From assembly GCA_002420145.1 (NCBI GenBank), contig DIHL01000040.1:1-53363 (forward strand): a stretch of DNA of 53,363 nucleotides, given 5' to 3'. Below are positions 26,404 through 35,951 of this stretch, piece after piece; the first letter of the stretch is position 1, and every line of letters starts with the position of its first letter. The position numbers and the translations under genes are program-made. This DNA is from Bacteroidetes bacterium UBA5697 (GTDB lineage: Bacteria > Bacteroidota > Bacteroidia > B-17B0 > Aurantibacillaceae). The notes under the pieces were generated by a model. That model saw only the letters and a list, made by a program, of their open reading frames with translations, was not told the DNA's origin and ran no database searches.

Positions 26404-28512
26404 ATGAAACTGTATTTTGCATTTTTTATGGTATTGTTTTTTTTTAAAACAAGCGCACAGTCTGTTTTTAATACTGATTTAATTAAAAAAATAGAATACG
26501 GTTTATCAACTGATAAAATTCAGGTTTTAATTCTAGTAAAGCCAAATACCGAAATAAATTATTCTCAATTTTCTGAAGTTAAATTAAATTATCAAGCAGG
26601 AAATATTCATTCAATCACAAGTAGTATTGAAACTATAAAAGAGATTTCGAAACTAAAAAACGTTTGCAGAATTGAATATACAGAACGTAAAATTCAGTTA
26701 ATGGGAGATACTTGTGTTGTGAGAAATAGAATTAAGGATATCAAATTAGGAACTCCTCCTCTATCACAACCATATGATGGTGATGGAGTTATCATTGGGA
26801 TTATTGATTCAGGAACTGATTTTAATCATCCTGATTTCAAAGATATCAATGGAAAATCGAGAATTAAGTATTTGTGGGATATGAATAAGCCAAATGCGGC
26901 AAACACTCCTACTCCTTTTGGTTATGGTCAAGAATGGACCAATACACAAATTGATTTAGGGCAATGCACGCACGACGATTTAGCACACTTCGGACATGGC
27001 ACCAATAGTTCGGGAATAGCAGCTGGTAATGGATATTCAGTAAATAAATATGAAGGCATGGCTCCCAAGGCAGATATCATTGTAGTAGCTTTGGATTTCA
27101 ATAGACCTGGATTTACTATTTCAGATGCCCTACAATATATTGTATTAAAAGCTCAATTATTAAATAAACCTTTAGTAGTTAATGCTAGTGTTGGCGATTA
27201 TTATGGAAGCCACGATGGAACAGATCTAGAAACTCAAATCATTAATAACATGATTTCTAATGTTCCGGGAAGAGCTTTAGTAGCTGCTGCTGGAAATGCT
27301 GGTCCTATTAAATTTCATGTTGGTTATAATATCACAAGTACCGACACAAACTTTACATGGATTAAAAATAATGGTAATCGCATTTATGTTTCTGAGTTTG
27401 CTGATACCAATCAAATTAAAAGTGTAAAATACAGTGTAAGTGTCACTAATCAAGCATTTACAGACTTAGGAAATATTTCTTTTAAAAATTACAATTACGC
27501 TCTTAACACAATTAAAAGAGATACCATTTATTATAATTCAAACCGAATAGGAATTGTAGAAAGCGTAGCTGACATTAATACGTTTGGTGTTTATGAATTA
27601 TCTCTAACCATAAAAGCTGACAGCATTGGCTATTTATGGGGCATTTCGCATACAGGACCAGGCAGAATAGATTCATGGAATTTTGATTATGTCACAACTT
27701 CACTTCCTACTGTAAGTCAATATCCAAAAATTTCTAAATATATAATAGCTGACACCCTACAAACTATTGTGAGTGGCTTTCAATGTAGTGATGAAGTTAT
27801 AGCCGTTGGCAATTACGTCAACAGAAATCAATACATTGACGTGAATAATACCTTACAAACATTTCCAGAAACTCCAAAACAACTTCATAGCAGTAGTAGC
27901 TCAGGCCCCACAAGAGATAATAGAATAAAACCAGACATCACTGCTACTGGAGCCATTATACTTGCGAGTTCTCCCTTGGCTCATATTTTAAATTTAAAAG
28001 TAAATGCACCCTCGTATGTGGCACAAGGTGGATTTCATGTTGCTGCTGGAGGAACCTCTGCGGCAAGCCCAGTAGTTGCTGGTTTAGCCGCATTATATTT
28101 TCAAAAACATCCAACTGCTACGAACCAACAATTAAAAACAGCTATTACTAATTGTGCTTATCAAGATTTTTATACGGGCTCAACATTACCAAACAATAAT
28201 TGGGGTTACGGTAAACTAGATGGATTTGCGACTATGACTTGCGGCGAAATTTTTCAAAACATAAAAACGTTACCAAATCAAAATGGCATACAGGTTTTTC
28301 CAAATCCACTATCAGATGATACACAGGTTTTGTTTCCAGATTCAAAATTCAAAAAAATCATATTATACAATTCTTCGGGGCAGATAGTTTTAGAAGATTT
28401 CTGTGAATCTGAAAGCTATCATTTGAAACGCAATAATTTAGCCGCTGGATTATATTTGTTAATTAGCGAAGATAAAAGCGTGACTTATAAAATTAAAATC
28501 ATTATTTTGTAG
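26404..28512 (+). CDS. Subtilisin-family (S8) serine protease with T9SS type A sorting domain
   Basis: A 702-residue secreted protease. The signal peptide ends at about residue 19 (FFKTSAQS), and a propeptide-like segment runs to about 120. The S8 domain has all catalytic residues: Asp135 (GIIDSGTDFNHPDF), His198 (HFGHGTNSSGIAAG) and Ser552 (GGTSAASPVVAGLAALY), with the oxyanion Asn298 (AAAGNAG). The long insert between Asn and Ser holds a beta domain of the kind found in Bacteroidota subtilases. The C-terminal type A sorting domain (about 635-702, IQVFPNPLSDDTQVLF ... GLYLLISEDKSVTYKIKIIIL) marks it for T9SS export to the surface or medium. Confidence 0.93.
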   Translation: MKLYFAFFMVLFFFKTSAQSVFNTDLIKKIEYGLSTDKIQVLILVKPNTEINYSQFSEVKLNYQAGNIHSITSSIETIKEISKLKNVCRIEYTERKIQLMGDTCVVRNRIKDIKLGTPPLSQPYDGDGVIIGIIDSGTDFNHPDFKDINGKSRIKYLWDMNKPNAANTPTPFGYGQEWTNTQIDLGQCTHDDLAHFGHGTNSSGIAAGNGYSVNKYEGMAPKADIIVVALDFNRPGFTISDALQYIVLKAQLLNKPLVVNASVGDYYGSHDGTDLETQIINNMISNVPGRALVAAAGNAGPIKFHVGYNITSTDTNFTWIKNNGNRIYVSEFADTNQIKSVKYSVSVTNQAFTDLGNISFKNYNYALNTIKRDTIYYNSNRIGIVESVADINTFGVYELSLTIKADSIGYLWGISHTGPGRIDSWNFDYVTTSLPTVSQYPKISKYIIADTLQTIVSGFQCSDEVIAVGNYVNRNQYIDVNNTLQTFPETPKQLHSSSSSGPTRDNRIKPDITATGAIILASSPLAHILNLKVNAPSYVAQGGFHVAAGGTSAASPVVAGLAALYFQKHPTATNQQLKTAITNCAYQDFYTGSTLPNNNWGYGKLDGFATMTCGEIFQNIKTLPNQNGIQVFPNPLSDDTQVLFPDSKFKKIILYNSSGQIVLEDFCESESYHLKRNNLAAGLYLLISEDKSVTYKIKIIIL

Positions 28513-28558
28513 TCTTTTAAATACTAATTTAAATTTATATACGTTATATAAAGCAGTA

Positions 28559-29377
28559 ATGAGATTTTGCCTTTACATACTAGTCACTTTTTTGATAGCA
28601 ACGTCGACGTTATTTTCTCAAACAAAAAAAAGAAATTTTCGTCAACATGAAGTCGGTATTTTTATTGGTGGCGCTTATTACATTGGAGATTTAAATCCAA
28701 GAAGACAATTTGCTTTAACGCAACCTGCTGCTGGCGCATTTTATAGATTTACCCCAAATTACCGTTACGCATTTAGAGGCGGTATTAACTGGGGAAATAT
28801 TATGGGCGATGATTCTCAAAGTGATGATGCTGATCAATTACAACGTAATTTAAATTTCAAATCTCGTATTATTGAATTTAATGCCATCGCTGAATTTAAC
28901 TTTCTAGAATATCGAATCAGTAATGATAAATACAAATTCACAAGCTATTTATTTTTAGGAATTGATGTGTTTACATTTAAACCAAGAGGTCAATTAGGAA
29001 ATTCATGGATTGATTTACAACCCTTAAAAACAGAAGGACAATCGAAAGGATACAATTTAACTCAAGTTTCTATACCATTTGGAATTGGCGCTAAAATGAA
29101 TGTATCTAAACAAGTAGGTATTGGATTAGAATGGGGGCCTAGAAAAACATTTACCGATTATTTAGATGATGTAAGTGGCACTTATCCTGACCCAAGCACA
29201 GCTCCACTCAACTCTGCTACTGCCATTAAAATGTCTGACAGATCAAAGAATGCAGGAAGTAATATAAATGAACAAAGAGGGAATCCTAGAACTAAAGATT
29301 GGTATTTCTTTTTTGGAATTACATTAAACATTAAGCTGAACATGAAAGCTCCACCATGTCATGCTTACGATCATTAA
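28559..29377 (+). CDS. PorG-like outer-membrane protein (DUF6089 family)
   Basis: A 272-residue outer-membrane protein with a signal peptide (to about residue 20, ...LFSQ) and an eight-stranded-barrel-like body. It begins with QHEVGIFIGGAYYIGDLNPRRQF, the usual start of the DUF6089/PorG family, and ends with an aromatic last strand (DWYFFFGITLNIKLNMK). PorG is an outer-membrane part of the T9SS core that contacts the PorK/PorN ring. The name is from family resemblance, so orthology to PorG itself is likely but unproven. It lies 46 bases after the S8 protease gene in the same direction. Confidence 0.8.
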   Translation: MRFCLYILVTFLIATSTLFSQTKKRNFRQHEVGIFIGGAYYIGDLNPRRQFALTQPAAGAFYRFTPNYRYAFRGGINWGNIMGDDSQSDDADQLQRNLNFKSRIIEFNAIAEFNFLEYRISNDKYKFTSYLFLGIDVFTFKPRGQLGNSWIDLQPLKTEGQSKGYNLTQVSIPFGIGAKMNVSKQVGIGLEWGPRKTFTDYLDDVSGTYPDPSTAPLNSATAIKMSDRSKNAGSNINEQRGNPRTKDWYFFFGITLNIKLNMKAPPCHAYDH

Positions 29378-29379
29378 AA

Positions 29380-29994
29380 TTATTTCTTCTTGTTTTTTTC
29401 TTTAGACTCATTCCAGGTTTTGTATTCGTTTTGTTGTTCTGGTCTAAAAGCTGGCATTCTTCTTAAAGGCTCACAAGGTTTTAAAGTTGCATAACAATCG
29501 GCAGGTAATTGTTGATACAACGCAGTTCCTTTTGTTTTCCAAGCAATCATATCATCACTTACATCTTTAACCACCTTGGCTGGATTTCCAACTACAACTT
29601 TTCTATCTTCAATAACAGTATCTGCAGGCACAAAGCATAATGCACCGATAATACAATTATCACCAATCACACAATTATCCATTACTACAGAATTCATTCC
29701 TACCAATACATTTTTGCCAATCGTTCCACCATGTATAATAGCACCATGACCAATATGAGCAGCTTCTTTTAATAAAACAGTTGTTCCTGGAAACATATGT
29801 ATCGTGCAATTTTCTTGAACATTACAACCATCTTCAATGATAATTTGTCCCCAATCACCACGGATAGCCGCACCAGGTCCGATGTATACATTTTTTCCAA
29901 TAATCACATTACCAGTTACGGTAGCGTTTGGATGAACAAAAGAACTTTTATCTATTACTGGTTTGTACCCATTGAATTCGAAAATATTTGCCAT
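29380..29994 (-). CDS. Gamma-carbonic-anhydrase/PaaY-like hexapeptide-repeat protein
   Basis: A 204-residue left-handed beta-helix protein with many hexapeptide repeats (for example VIIGKNVYIGPGAAIRGDWGQI and VLVGMNSVVMDNCVIG). The putative zinc-binding His residues are in IHMF and HIGHGAIIHG. The C-terminus (DMIAWKTKGTALYQQLPADC ... CEPLR) resembles that of E. coli PaaY, a thioesterase-like relative of gamma carbonic anhydrase. Carbonic anhydrase, acyltransferase and thioesterase roles are all possible. It converges with the PorG-like gene, only two bases apart. Confidence 0.85.
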   Translation of the reverse strand: MANIFEFNGYKPVIDKSSFVHPNATVTGNVIIGKNVYIGPGAAIRGDWGQIIIEDGCNVQENCTIHMFPGTTVLLKEAAHIGHGAIIHGGTIGKNVLVGMNSVVMDNCVIGDNCIIGALCFVPADTVIEDRKVVVGNPAKVVKDVSDDMIAWKTKGTALYQQLPADCYATLKPCEPLRRMPAFRPEQQNEYKTWNESKEKNKKK

Positions 29995-30015
29995 TGTATT
30001 TATTTTTTTATAGAA

Positions 30016-30035
30016 CCTGTCTGCCGACAGGCAGG
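30016..30035. repeat. Isolated core of the folded repeat (opposite orientation)
   Basis: CTGCC-GACA-GGCAG (30021-30034) with flanking bases gives nearly the reverse complement of the core hairpin found in both folded repeats (about 20308-20331 and 22844-22867). It lies about 20 bases before the ATG of the PaaY-like gene, within its leader. The core therefore occurs at least three times in the window. Confidence 0.7.
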
Positions 30036-30079
30036 TGCTAAAGATTATATTATGTGATTACGAAATAATTATTTATTAA

Positions 30080-31663
30080 TTAAAACTCACTCTTTAAATG
30101 AAACTTAATTTCTGGAAATTTTGTTTGTGCCATTTCTAATAACCAAGCAGACTCTGCTAAAAACACTAAACGATTTTCTTTATCGTAAGCAATATGATTT
30201 GCTTTATCTATTAAAAACTCATCTAGTTTTTTCTTATCAGAACATTCAATCCAAAGTGCTTTATATAAGTTAATAGAATCATATCCGCATGAGGCATTAT
30301 ACTCTGATTTTAAACGATGTTGAATCACTTCAAACTGTAAAGCTCCTACAGTTCCTACCACTTTTCTACCATCTGCTTTTTTAGTAAATAACTGTGCAAC
30401 TCCTTCATCTGTTAATTGTTCTAAGCCTTTTTGTAGTTGCTTAGTTTTCATCGGGTCTAAATTAGTAACGTATTTAAATAATTCTGGAGAGAAACTAGGA
30501 ATTCCTTTAAAATGAAACTTAGCCCCTTCAGTTAATGTATCTCCAATTTTAAAATTACCTGCATCATACAAACCAATCACATCACCAGGAAATGATTCAT
30601 CAATCACAGATTTTTGTTGTGCCATAAATGCCGTTGGATTACTAAAGCGCATATCTTTTCCTTCGCGAACATTGTAGTAGTATTTATTACGTTCAAATTT
30701 ACCTGATACAATTCGTAAAAACGCAATTCTATCTCTATGCTTAGGATCTAAGTTAGCATGAATTTTAAAAATAAATCCACTAAATTTTGGCGAATCTGGT
30801 TCGATATGTCCAGCTAAATCTGTATCTCTACCTTGAGGCGTTGGTGCAATCTCCACAAAACAATCTAATAATTCTTTAATACCAAAATTATTCACCGCAC
30901 TTCCAAAAAACACAGGACTTACATTTGCTTTTAAATACTCTGTCTTATCAAAATCATCATACACGCCATCAATCAAGGTAATATCATCTCGTAATTGATT
31001 AGCAAAATCTTCGCTAATGTATTTTTCAATTTCACTATCATTTACATTATCCAAAACAACACTTTCTTCAACCGTTGTTTTACTATCCCCTTGAAAAAGA
31101 GATAATTTTTTCTCGTATAAATTATACACTCCTTTAAATGATTTGCCAATACCAATTGGCCATGTTAAAGGACGCACTCTGATTTTTAATTCCTTTTCTA
31201 TTTCATCTAATAAATCAAAGGCATTTTGTCCTTCACGATCCATCTTGTTGACGAACACAATCACTGGTGTGTTTCGCATACGACACACTTCTAATAATTT
31301 TCGTGTTTGAGGCTCAACTCCTTTCACGCAATCAATCACCATAATTACGCTATCCACAGCAGATAAAGTACGATAAGTATCTTCAGCAAAGTCCTCGTGA
31401 CCAGGAGTATCTAAAATATTAACTTTAAAATCACGGTAATCAAAAGCCATCACGGAAGTTGAAACCGAGATACCACGTTGCTTTTCAATTTCCATGAAAT
31501 CGGAAGTGGTTGATTTTTTAATTTTATTAGATTTAACAGCACCTGCAGATTGAATGGCGCCACCAAATAATAATAACTTTTCAGTTAAAGTAGTTTTACC
31601 AGCATCGGGATGGGCAATAATGGCAAATGTTTTTCTTTTATGTAATTCTTCTATAAAACTCAT
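30080..31663 (-). CDS. prfC: Peptide chain release factor 3
   Basis: RF3 is the GTPase that removes RF1/RF2 from the ribosome after peptide release. The 527-residue protein (E. coli RF3 is 529) has G1 AHPDAGKTT at 17-25, the switch I region EKQRGISVSTSVMAFDYRD, G3 DTPGHEDFAEDTYRTL and G4 NKMDREG, then the beta-barrel domains and the C-terminal domain (VGTVGALQFEVIQHRLKSEYN). I place the start at ATG 31661-31663 (MSFIEELHKRKTFAIIAHPD). A 27-residue longer reading would overlap tamL and has no family counterpart. It follows tamL by 58 bases. Confidence 0.96.
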   Translation of the reverse strand: MSFIEELHKRKTFAIIAHPDAGKTTLTEKLLLFGGAIQSAGAVKSNKIKKSTTSDFMEIEKQRGISVSTSVMAFDYRDFKVNILDTPGHEDFAEDTYRTLSAVDSVIMVIDCVKGVEPQTRKLLEVCRMRNTPVIVFVNKMDREGQNAFDLLDEIEKELKIRVRPLTWPIGIGKSFKGVYNLYEKKLSLFQGDSKTTVEESVVLDNVNDSEIEKYISEDFANQLRDDITLIDGVYDDFDKTEYLKANVSPVFFGSAVNNFGIKELLDCFVEIAPTPQGRDTDLAGHIEPDSPKFSGFIFKIHANLDPKHRDRIAFLRIVSGKFERNKYYYNVREGKDMRFSNPTAFMAQQKSVIDESFPGDVIGLYDAGNFKIGDTLTEGAKFHFKGIPSFSPELFKYVTNLDPMKTKQLQKGLEQLTDEGVAQLFTKKADGRKVVGTVGALQFEVIQHRLKSEYNASCGYDSINLYKALWIECSDKKKLDEFLIDKANHIAYDKENRLVFLAESAWLLEMAQTKFPEIKFHLKSEF

Positions 31664-31721
31664 TGATTTTGAAATAAGGGTATAAAGATAACCTTTTTTA
31701 AGAGATACAGAATGTTGGTTT

Positions 31722-34256
31722 TTAGAACGGATAACCGATACCAAAATTTAAAATAGCTGATTCACGAAGCGTTTGTTTACCAAACACCCAACGTTTTCCT
31801 TCGGCATATTGTGGATCATGAACTCTCATAGCAGCATCAAGTCTTAACACAAAGAAACTAAAGTCATAACGCAAACCAAAACCCGAACCAATGGCAATTT
31901 CTTTATAAAACTTATCCAATTTAAATTCTCCATTAGGTTTATTAGGGTCGTTATAGGACAACCAAATATTACCTGCATCGGCAAACCAAGCACCATAGAA
32001 CGATTTAAATATATGGAAGCGATATTCAAGATTCGTTTCAATTTGAATATCTCCAATTTTATCGTACCTAGAAGTAACAGAATCAGGTTGAGAATAACTT
32101 CCAGGACCTAAAGTTCTTGCTCGCCAAGCACGATTACTATTGGGACCTCCACCAAAAAAACTTTGTTCATAGGGCAATGATGTTAAATTTTTAAGAGGCT
32201 TACCTACTCCTCCCGCCAAACGATACACTAATTTACCAAGTTTTCGGATTTGAAAATAAAATCGGTAATCAACATCTAATTTAACAAATTGAGAAAATGG
32301 AATATCTTGAATTAAGTAACGTCCTTGAGAATCTTGTGGCTGATCAGTTATTGAATAAAGTCCTCTTAAAATATTACCAGAAGAGCTAATACTCATTCTC
32401 AAATACATCAAATTTCTTTTTTTTGCTAAACCCTGATTATTAAAGGTTGCAGATATTTTTGATAATGTAGTAATGTGATCCTGAAAAGAATTTAAAAGAT
32501 AAAAATCATTTAATTTTAATAAATCACTTTGAAAACTCCCAAATAATTTTGCTTTCACAATATAGGCTTCTAATGGAATAACATCATAAGAAAACAAGCC
32601 CTTGCTGTTTTTAAATTTAAAACCATAGGAGATATTAGAAATCGTTCTATTAAACTCAGGGCGAGATTGATAATTGACTGAAAGATTAACAATTGTTTTT
32701 GGTTGAACAAAATATCGTTTTTCATTTAAATTTCTTTTATAATAAAATAAGGTAAATGGAAATAATGGCCTTGGAAATGTGAAATTTAATTCTGGTCCAA
32801 ATTGAATGGTATTGAATGTACTTTGAACATTATTAATACCTGTGCTTTCAGTGGTATTAAATTGTTTTTGAGCAGTCAGCGAACCTTTCAACTTTAATTC
32901 TACTAACTCTGCGCCTTTAAAGGCATTTTTATTTTGAAATACTAAACTACCAGCAATACCCAAGTTACCTGAGGTGTTTGTGCCTTCTGTTTCGATAGTT
33001 ACTGCTTGTTTTACTACAGGTTGACAAACGATGTAACAATCTAATTTATCTGAGTAATAAGGATTTTTAATATACTGTATATAAACACTCTTAAATACTT
33101 TTAAATTACTTAAACCTTTGTATGTTTCTTCTGCTAAATTTTGTTGATACAACTGACTAGGCGAAATAGAAATGTCGCGCGTTAAATCTTTTTTATGAAA
33201 AAGTAACTTGTTATTATGTAAAATTTTGATTCCATTATACTCCAATGTATCTTTCATATACGCTTCATTGGCACGACCTTTAAAATCAACTATGTTTTCT
33301 GGGATTACATACACATTTTCTATGTAAAAACGAGGATGATTAATATAAACCAACGAATCATTAGTTTCGCTATATGATTTAGAAAACATTTTTACACCAA
33401 TCGTTACATCTACTTTTTGCCCTACTAAATTTGTATCCACTAAATAATTTACATACTCGGGAGCAAAATAAAAGAAACCATTATTTAATTGGCTCTCTGT
33501 TATTCTCTCTCTTTCTTTTTGAAGAATATCTTCATCATAATAAGCATTATGTTTAATTAAAGAAGACACGCTATCATTTAAAATAAAATATTCAATTAAT
33601 GGGTCTTCAATTTTATAAGTAATATTTTGAATGCTGTAACGTTTTGATTTACTAATAAAATAATAAGTTTTAGCTCGTTTATTTTTAACATCCAAAAATA
33701 AACTTTCTCTTACCTTAGAATCAAAATAGCCTTTAGAAAATATAAATTTTTGGAGTTGATTTTTTGTGATTTTAGTTAGAAATGTATCTAAAACAACAGG
33801 CGGTTCACCTGCCTCCATAATACTTTCTCTAAAGGTAGGTTTTTCCTTATTTTTAAGATTAGGGAGTTTTGTTGGTTTACCTTTAGCCGTTCTTTTATTA
33901 TTTCTTTTCGAATTTTTTGCTAAACGCTTTGCATTAATCCTATCAAATCTGGCATCTCTTTTTTCTTTTTTATCAAGCATTTTTTGCTTGTCCACCTGAT
34001 TGTATAACCATAAATTAAATCGAACGAGTTTCAAAACCTTTCTGTTCGGCTTTTGCCGAATAAAAGCTTCTATTTCATTTTCATCTATATCTGTTCCGTT
34101 TTCTTTTAATGAATTTTTAGTTAACAAAAATTCATTCTCTTTCAAATGTTTATTGATGTTACAGGAACTAACTGATACGATCAATATTAAAAAGAAAAAC
34201 CTGCCCGTTTTAAACGAATGATTTAAAAAACTTTTTATATACTGCAGAAAGGTCAA
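31722..34256 (-). CDS. tamL: TamL-type BamA-like outer-membrane lipoprotein
   Basis: An 844-residue BamA/TamA relative found in Bacteroidota as TamL, the lipoprotein partner of TamB in outer-membrane assembly. The lipobox LIVSVSSC gives Cys at about residue 32. Repeated POTRA-like segments run to about 480, with a Lys/Arg-rich stretch near 100-135 (KRLAKNSKRNNKRTAKGK). A 16-strand barrel then begins near TIETEGTNTSGNLGIAGSL, with RLAGGVGKPL and NSNRAWRARTLGPGSY, and ends with a Phe last strand (ILNFGIGYPF). TTG is the likely start, as there is no ATG before the signal. No tamB is seen in the window. It is divergent from the rRNA methyltransferase gene. Confidence 0.88.
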   Translation of the reverse strand: MTFLQYIKSFLNHSFKTGRFFFLILIVSVSSCNINKHLKENEFLLTKNSLKENGTDIDENEIEAFIRQKPNRKVLKLVRFNLWLYNQVDKQKMLDKKEKRDARFDRINAKRLAKNSKRNNKRTAKGKPTKLPNLKNKEKPTFRESIMEAGEPPVVLDTFLTKITKNQLQKFIFSKGYFDSKVRESLFLDVKNKRAKTYYFISKSKRYSIQNITYKIEDPLIEYFILNDSVSSLIKHNAYYDEDILQKERERITESQLNNGFFYFAPEYVNYLVDTNLVGQKVDVTIGVKMFSKSYSETNDSLVYINHPRFYIENVYVIPENIVDFKGRANEAYMKDTLEYNGIKILHNNKLLFHKKDLTRDISISPSQLYQQNLAEETYKGLSNLKVFKSVYIQYIKNPYYSDKLDCYIVCQPVVKQAVTIETEGTNTSGNLGIAGSLVFQNKNAFKGAELVELKLKGSLTAQKQFNTTESTGINNVQSTFNTIQFGPELNFTFPRPLFPFTLFYYKRNLNEKRYFVQPKTIVNLSVNYQSRPEFNRTISNISYGFKFKNSKGLFSYDVIPLEAYIVKAKLFGSFQSDLLKLNDFYLLNSFQDHITTLSKISATFNNQGLAKKRNLMYLRMSISSSGNILRGLYSITDQPQDSQGRYLIQDIPFSQFVKLDVDYRFYFQIRKLGKLVYRLAGGVGKPLKNLTSLPYEQSFFGGGPNSNRAWRARTLGPGSYSQPDSVTSRYDKIGDIQIETNLEYRFHIFKSFYGAWFADAGNIWLSYNDPNKPNGEFKLDKFYKEIAIGSGFGLRYDFSFFVLRLDAAMRVHDPQYAEGKRWVFGKQTLRESAILNFGIGYPF

Positions 34257-34299
34257 TTGGTTTACTTACATTTATAGCCTACTAATTTAAGTTTAAAAA

Positions 34300-35061
34300 A
34301 TGATTAGTAAAAATCAGATAAAACATATTCAATCGCTTCACTCTAAAAAAAATAGAGAAGAGGAAGGCTTATTTATTATTGAAGGCATTAAATTGGTGAC
34401 AGAATTCATCAATCACCAAAAATTTGTTATTAAAGAAGTATTTGCAACCTTTGATTTCATTGATAATCACAAGTCAGGCTTAATTAGTAATGCTATTTCG
34501 TTTACAGAAATCACTACAGAAGAACTAAAAAAAATAAGTCATTTAACAAGCCCAAATCAAGTACTAGCTGTTGTAAAATCTACCGAGCAAAAATTGGATA
34601 TTACACTTTTAAACACTTCAAATAGCCTTTTTTTAGATGATATTAGAGATCCAGGCAATTTAGGGACTATTATTAGAATTGCTGATTGGTTTGGCATCAA
34701 ACAAGTCATTTGTTCTCCAAATTCTACTGAATTATATAATCCAAAAACACTACAAGCAAGTATGGGCGCTGTATTGCGAGTAAATGTGATTACTATGAGT
34801 TTTGAAGAACTTCTTGCTAAAACTAAAAAACTGCCTATTTATGGGGCTGTGCTAGAAGGTGAGAATATTTACACCACTTCTTTAAAACATGGTTTATTGG
34901 TTATTGGCAACGAAGCTAATGGAATATCAAACGAAGTCTTAAAGCATATTTCGCACCGTATTACTATACCCGCTGCTAATAGCAACGGCAGTGAATCATT
35001 AAATGCAGCCAATGCATGCGCTATTATTTGCTCAGAATTCCACAGGCAATTAACTTATTAA
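34300..35061 (+). CDS. SpoU/TrmH-family RNA 2'-O-methyltransferase
   Basis: A 253-residue SPOUT methyltransferase that methylates ribose in rRNA or tRNA using S-adenosylmethionine. Signatures: NSLFLDDIRDPGNLGTIIRIADWFG (motif 1), VIGNEANGIS (motif 2) and IPAANSNGSESLNAANACAI (motif 3, the SAM-binding knot). The N-terminal substrate-binding domain (SLHSKKNREEEGLFIIEGIKLV) is of the L30e type. It resembles the RlmB/TrmH branch, but the target base cannot be told from sequence. Adjacency to tamL on the opposite strand is common in Bacteroidota. Confidence 0.9.
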   Translation: MISKNQIKHIQSLHSKKNREEEGLFIIEGIKLVTEFINHQKFVIKEVFATFDFIDNHKSGLISNAISFTEITTEELKKISHLTSPNQVLAVVKSTEQKLDITLLNTSNSLFLDDIRDPGNLGTIIRIADWFGIKQVICSPNSTELYNPKTLQASMGAVLRVNVITMSFEELLAKTKKLPIYGAVLEGENIYTTSLKHGLLVIGNEANGISNEVLKHISHRITIPAANSNGSESLNAANACAIICSEFHRQLTY

Positions 35062-35107
35062 TCGCATTAAATATTATTTTTGTAATCGCATTAATAGTTT
35101 AGTTTTG
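35059..35107 (+). promoter_or_regulatory. Tandem duplicated promoter before the DUF3822-rsmD genes
   Basis: The 12-mer TAATCGCATTAA occurs at 35059-35070 and again at 35083-35094. Each is followed by a -7-like box: TATTTTTG (35075-35082) and TAGTTTTG (35100-35107), both fitting TAnnTTTG. The first box also lies at a proper -33 distance from the second. Confidence 0.6.
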
Positions 35108-35114
35108 TAATAAA

Positions 35115-35951
35115 ATGTCTTTAGAAACCAATCATAATTCATTTGGTCAATTATCAGAATTAGCTGATGGTTTGACTATTGAATTATCTGATAACCAAAT
35201 TAAATTTTGCGAATTTCAATTAAACGAGAACAATCCGCTATACATTTGCCACTATCCCATCGAAAATACCTTACAATATTCTTTAAGCGACCACTTAATT
35301 AATGCAGTAAAACATTTTCAATTCTCTAAAAAAACATACAAGCACGTTTATATTAATTATTACACTTCTCAATTTACTTTATGTCCTAGTGCATTTTATA
35401 AAATGGAGAATAACAGAGCTCTTTTAGAATTTAATTCTGGGGCAATTGGCAACAACTTAATTTTAACAGACGACATTAATACAGACATTAAATTAATTTA
35501 TGCTATTGATGAACAACTGAAATCAACTCTTGACCAATTGTTTCCAAATCATTTATTAAAGCATACATTAACTGTATTATCTAAAATGATGTTATCTTCT
35601 GAAGAGCTGGTAAAAGATCATATTGTTTTATCTATTCATTCTAATTACATAGAAGTTGTTGTGAAACAAGAACAAAAATTATTATTAGTAAATCAATATT
35701 CCATTAAAACACAAGAAGATGTTTTGTATTATGTGTTATTTATTTTGGAACAATACCATTTAAATCCACTCACAACAAATATTAAAATTATTGGAAATAT
35801 TGATAGTTCTTCCTCTTTAATCAATTCTCTAAAAAAATATATAAAAAATATTAATTTAGGAATGGGGCACAAAACCATCAATTGGTCAAATCTTAAAGGT
35901 ATGCCTCAGCATTTTAATTACACATTATTAAATAGATTGTTTTGCGAATAA
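35115..35951 (+). CDS. DUF3822 family protein
   Basis: A 278-residue cytosolic protein matching the DUF3822 family, which in Bacteroidota almost always precedes rsmD. It starts MSLETNHNSFGQLSELADGL and has an actin/ASKHA-like alternation of beta and helix segments (for example HIVLSIHSNYIEVVVKQEQKLLLVNQY), but no clear ATP motif. Function is unknown. The last ten bases overlap the rsmD start, so translation is coupled. A tandem pair of -7 boxes lies just before the gene. Confidence 0.85.
   Translation: MSLETNHNSFGQLSELADGLTIELSDNQIKFCEFQLNENNPLYICHYPIENTLQYSLSDHLINAVKHFQFSKKTYKHVYINYYTSQFTLCPSAFYKMENNRALLEFNSGAIGNNLILTDDINTDIKLIYAIDEQLKSTLDQLFPNHLLKHTLTVLSKMMLSSEELVKDHIVLSIHSNYIEVVVKQEQKLLLVNQYSIKTQEDVLYYVLFILEQYHLNPLTTNIKIIGNIDSSSSLINSLKKYIKNINLGMGHKTINWSNLKGMPQHFNYTLLNRLFCE

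Noticed and set aside
31664..31744. 27-residue N-terminal extension of RF3
   Set aside because: It would overlap the end of tamL and has no counterpart in the RF3 family; the internal ATG at 31661-31663 matches the family start.
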